Shown here piece by piece: positions 32,458-34,216 of a DNA stretch of 34,216 bases. The first letter of the stretch is position 1; every line of letters starts with the position of its first letter. Position numbers and translations under genes: made by a program. The stretch is from Afipia sp. P52-10. GTDB taxonomy: Bacteria > Pseudomonadota > Alphaproteobacteria > Rhizobiales > Xanthobacteraceae. Location of the stretch: contig NZ_AZSJ01000003.1 of assembly GCF_000516555.1 (NCBI RefSeq), positions 1 to 34,216 of the forward strand, written 5' to 3'. The notes beneath the pieces are model-generated. The model made no database searches and was not told the DNA's origin. It saw nothing but the letters and a program-made list of their open reading frames with translations.

Positions 32458-33690
32458 ATGGCTGACGAAGCTTTCGCCCTGTCTCCGATCAATGCCCGCG
32501 CGTCGCTGCCGACGGATGCGGACTACGAGGCGATCTGCAACGCCTTCATGGAGACGTCGCGCGGCCGCTGGTTCCTGTCCGAATATGCCAAGCGCAACCG
32601 CAACGCGGATACGCGCCTCGTTCTGGACGCGGTCGAACGGATCGAGGCGGCTCTGGCGAACCAAAGGCAGGCGCAGTCCGAGCCGGAGCCGCCGGCCGAT
32701 CTGTGGCCAGAACTGATGAAGGCTTTCACGAAGACGCGTATTGAGATTGCCCAGCGGCTTCTGACCGATGGCGGCGACACGGCGGCGTTCGATTCAATCC
32801 GCTCCGGGGCCGAAATGATCCGCAAGGTCTCGAAAGCCTTGCGCGAGCGCGGCTGGGACGTTCGCATCTGCGACGTGTTCGATACCCAGGTGAGCGCGAT
32901 TACCGATGGCTACACTGCCCTGCTTGCGGGTCGCTCGCTCGAAAGCAGCGCGCAGACCGACGTGCTGGCGGCCTTCGACGCTCTCGCCGAGCGAGTCGAG
33001 ACGCTGACTGGTGGTGGAGAGACCGAAACTCTCGACGTCATGGTCGATGCGGTCGCCGATGCGATGGGCGAGGACGATGACTTCGGCGGCGCATTTGCCG
33101 ATGCCGAGCCGGAGACGCCCCCGCCACCTGCTCCGCTCGACGAGGATGCGGCGTTCCACGACATCTATGATTATGCAGACGATGCGCCGGTCGCCGCTGA
33201 GACCGTAGTGACCTCATCGTCCGAACCGCTAGCAGAGGCGCCGCCTCCGCCCGCGCCTGCACCACAACCGGAGTCCACGCTCAGCCGGCCGGCTATGCCT
33301 GAGCCGAAGGCCGAGACCCAACACCCCGCTCCGGCCACTTCGACTCTGCTGCGGCGCCAGGTTCCGGACGTGTCTCCTGCGGACGACATCGAGATCGTCG
33401 ACGTTGCCGATAGCCGCCCCGCGGCTCCACCGCGCCGAACCACAGAAGCACCGCCGAGCTTCGAACGCCCACGCGATGTCGCGCCCCCCAAACCTGCCCC
33501 TGTCATTCCCATTGCGGAGGCTCACGTTGCCGCACCGGCGCCAGCAGAACCGGCTCCCGCCCGCACATCGCTGGGTGCAGCGCTGCTCGCCAGCGGCCTG
33601 GTTCGGGGCGGCTCGGAAACCAGCCGCAGCGATCCGCTGGCGCCGTTCCGCCGCATGAGTCAGGCGGAGCGGGTGGCGTTCTTCACCTAA
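32458..33690 (+). CDS. uncharacterised protein: helical N-terminus, Pro/Ala-rich tail
   Basis: 410 residues, function not recognised; I believe close relatives occur across Hyphomicrobiales. Residues 1-215 are predicted helical: TDADYEAICNAFMETSRGRWFLSEYAKRN (about 20-48) looks conserved, followed by DTRLVLDAVERIEAAL and SIRSGAEMIRKVSKALRERGWD. Residues about 215-390 are acidic then Pro/Ala-rich and probably disordered, and the protein ends in a short conserved-looking tail, PFRRMSQAERVAFFT. The helical part recalls CheZ-like bundles, but the D-x3-Q catalytic motif is not seen. ATG 32458 is preferred (GAGAG upstream); an ATG at 32431 in frame lacks a ribosome site. The stop TAA is followed directly by AGC and a palindromic element. 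Confidence 0.75.
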   Translation: MADEAFALSPINARASLPTDADYEAICNAFMETSRGRWFLSEYAKRNRNADTRLVLDAVERIEAALANQRQAQSEPEPPADLWPELMKAFTKTRIEIAQRLLTDGGDTAAFDSIRSGAEMIRKVSKALRERGWDVRICDVFDTQVSAITDGYTALLAGRSLESSAQTDVLAAFDALAERVETLTGGGETETLDVMVDAVADAMGEDDDFGGAFADAEPETPPPPAPLDEDAAFHDIYDYADDAPVAAETVVTSSSEPLAEAPPPPAPAPQPESTLSRPAMPEPKAETQHPAPATSTLLRRQVPDVSPADDIEIVDVADSRPAAPPRRTTEAPPSFERPRDVAPPKPAPVIPIAEAHVAAPAPAEPAPARTSLGAALLASGLVRGGSETSRSDPLAPFRRMSQAERVAFFT

Positions 33691-33707
33691 AGCGTCGAGG
33701 CTCACAG

Positions 33708-33808
33708 CTAAAGCATGATCCGGAAAAGTGTGAAGCGGTTTTCCGAAAAGGTCATGCTTAGACAATAAGCTTAAACCGCGAGGATGATCCAAAACCCATC
33801 GCGCTTTA
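33708..33808 (-). repeat. palindromic intergenic element, copy 2 (inverted)
   Basis: The reverse complement aligns along its whole length with 26840-26943. 33708-33750 is identical to 43 bases of copy 1; the rest differs by a few bases and a small indel. On the minus strand it begins TAAAGCGCGATGGG; its TAA (33806-33808) is the stop of the dehydratase gene. It fills the gap between that gene and the hypothetical gene. Confidence 0.85.
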
Positions 33809-34216
33809 GGCGCTCGCGACGATCAGCTTCGCGAACAGCTCTGCATCGACATTGCCGCCCGACAGCACGATGACGGCGGTTTTGCCCTTGGCGTCCAGCC
33901 GCCCGGCCAGGAGCGCGGCGAGACCGACGGCCCCGCCCGGCTCGACCACGAGCTTCAGTTCACGGAATGCAAACGCCATCGCCTCACCAACCTCCCGGTC
34001 GGACGCCACCGTTCCAGCCGCAACGAGCTGGCGGTTGATCGAAAAGGTCAGTTCGCCAGGATTGGGCGCCATCAGCGCATCACAGATCGTCCGCCCCTTC
34101 GCGACGCCATGCTGGCGATGCCCGCTGGCAAACGAGTGCGCGTGATCATCGAATCCCTCCGGCTCAACCGTGATCATCCGGCAGTCAGCGAACGCGGTTC
34201 TAATGCCGATCGCGAC
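33806..34216 (-). CDS. PLP-dependent threonine/serine dehydratase, C-terminal part (runs off the window)
   Basis: About 136 C-terminal residues of a fold-type II PLP enzyme of the threonine dehydratase / serine racemase family. The visible part starts VAIGIRTAFADCRMITVEPEG and includes CDALMAPNPGELTF, EVGEAMAFAFRELKLVVEPGG and the terminal motif TAVIVLSGGNVDAELFAKLI. SGGNV is the conserved segment near the PLP pyridine ring. The frame is open to the window edge, so the Lys-bearing N-terminal half is outside. There is no ACT domain after the catalytic part, which fits the catabolic or short form rather than biosynthetic IlvA. Its stop codon is provided by the palindromic element. Confidence 0.88.
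   Translation of the reverse strand, partial: VAIGIRTAFADCRMITVEPEGFDDHAHSFASGHRQHGVAKGRTICDALMAPNPGELTFSINRQLVAAGTVASDREVGEAMAFAFRELKLVVEPGGAVGLAALLAGRLDAKGKTAVIVLSGGNVDAELFAKLIVASA

Noticed and set aside
32458-33690. Assignment of the hypothetical protein as a CheZ phosphatase
   Set aside because: The helical bundle look is suggestive, but the catalytic D-x3-Q arrangement is not present and no chemotaxis gene is nearby.

Overview
The window looks like a piece of chromosome from an alphaproteobacterium of the order Hyphomicrobiales, most likely the Bradyrhizobium / Rhodopseudomonas / Nitrobacter group. This rests on gene content (FlbT and MSGI-type flagellin, a giant apolipoprotein-like polar-growth protein, a STAS-MlaE fusion), high GC coding bias, a perfect CtrA-type site, and two copies of a short palindromic element of a kind I associate with these genomes. 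I see no phage, insertion sequence, CRISPR array, rRNA or tRNA. The exact genus cannot be fixed from the window.

Layout. (1) 1-6.2 kb is flagellar: the 5' end of a flagellin gene (-), flbT (+), then flgE-flgK-flgL (-), with a very good sigma-54 promoter in front of flgE. (2) 6.4-11.3 kb holds housekeeping and small membrane genes: a periplasmic MsrB, a DAO-type FAD oxidoreductase, a SixA-type histidine phosphatase, a UspA protein, and two small membrane proteins separated by a pair of long hairpins. (3) 11.8-17.9 kb is envelope and secretion: a YbhN/LPG_synthase_TM membrane protein, a secreted SGNH/GDSL hydrolase, and an autotransporter with a repetitive passenger. (4) 18.1-20.2 kb is a redox cluster: TrxR-like ferredoxin-NADP reductase, a hotdog thioesterase and an adrenodoxin-type [2Fe-2S] ferredoxin. 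(5) 20.5-26.8 kb has a small Hpt phosphotransfer protein divergent from a 1835-residue membrane-anchored helical-repeat protein, which I read as a homologue of Growth Pole Ring protein (GPR/RgsE). Their shared control region carries a TTAA-N7-TTAA CtrA box. (6) 27.1-29.9 kb is an Mla-type lipid transporter operon (STAS-MlaE, MlaF, MlaD). (7) 30.1-34.2 kb has an L-Ala-D/L-Glu epimerase, an HcaT-like MFS transporter, an unrecognised helical/Pro-rich protein and the 3' part of a PLP-dependent threonine/serine dehydratase.

How they fit together. The flagellar genes form one structural unit: hook, hook-filament junction, filament and flagellin mRNA control. Much of the rest serves the cell envelope: lipid transport, peptidoglycan dipeptide recycling (epimerase), polar growth (GPR), surface display (autotransporter). 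The CtrA box and Hpt protein suggest that the polar-growth gene is tied to the cell cycle; that is inference. The two most distinctive signals beyond the genes are the exact 44-residue repeat array inside the GPR homologue and the palindromic elements whose TAAAGC ends supply, or sit directly at, the stop codons of neighbouring genes.
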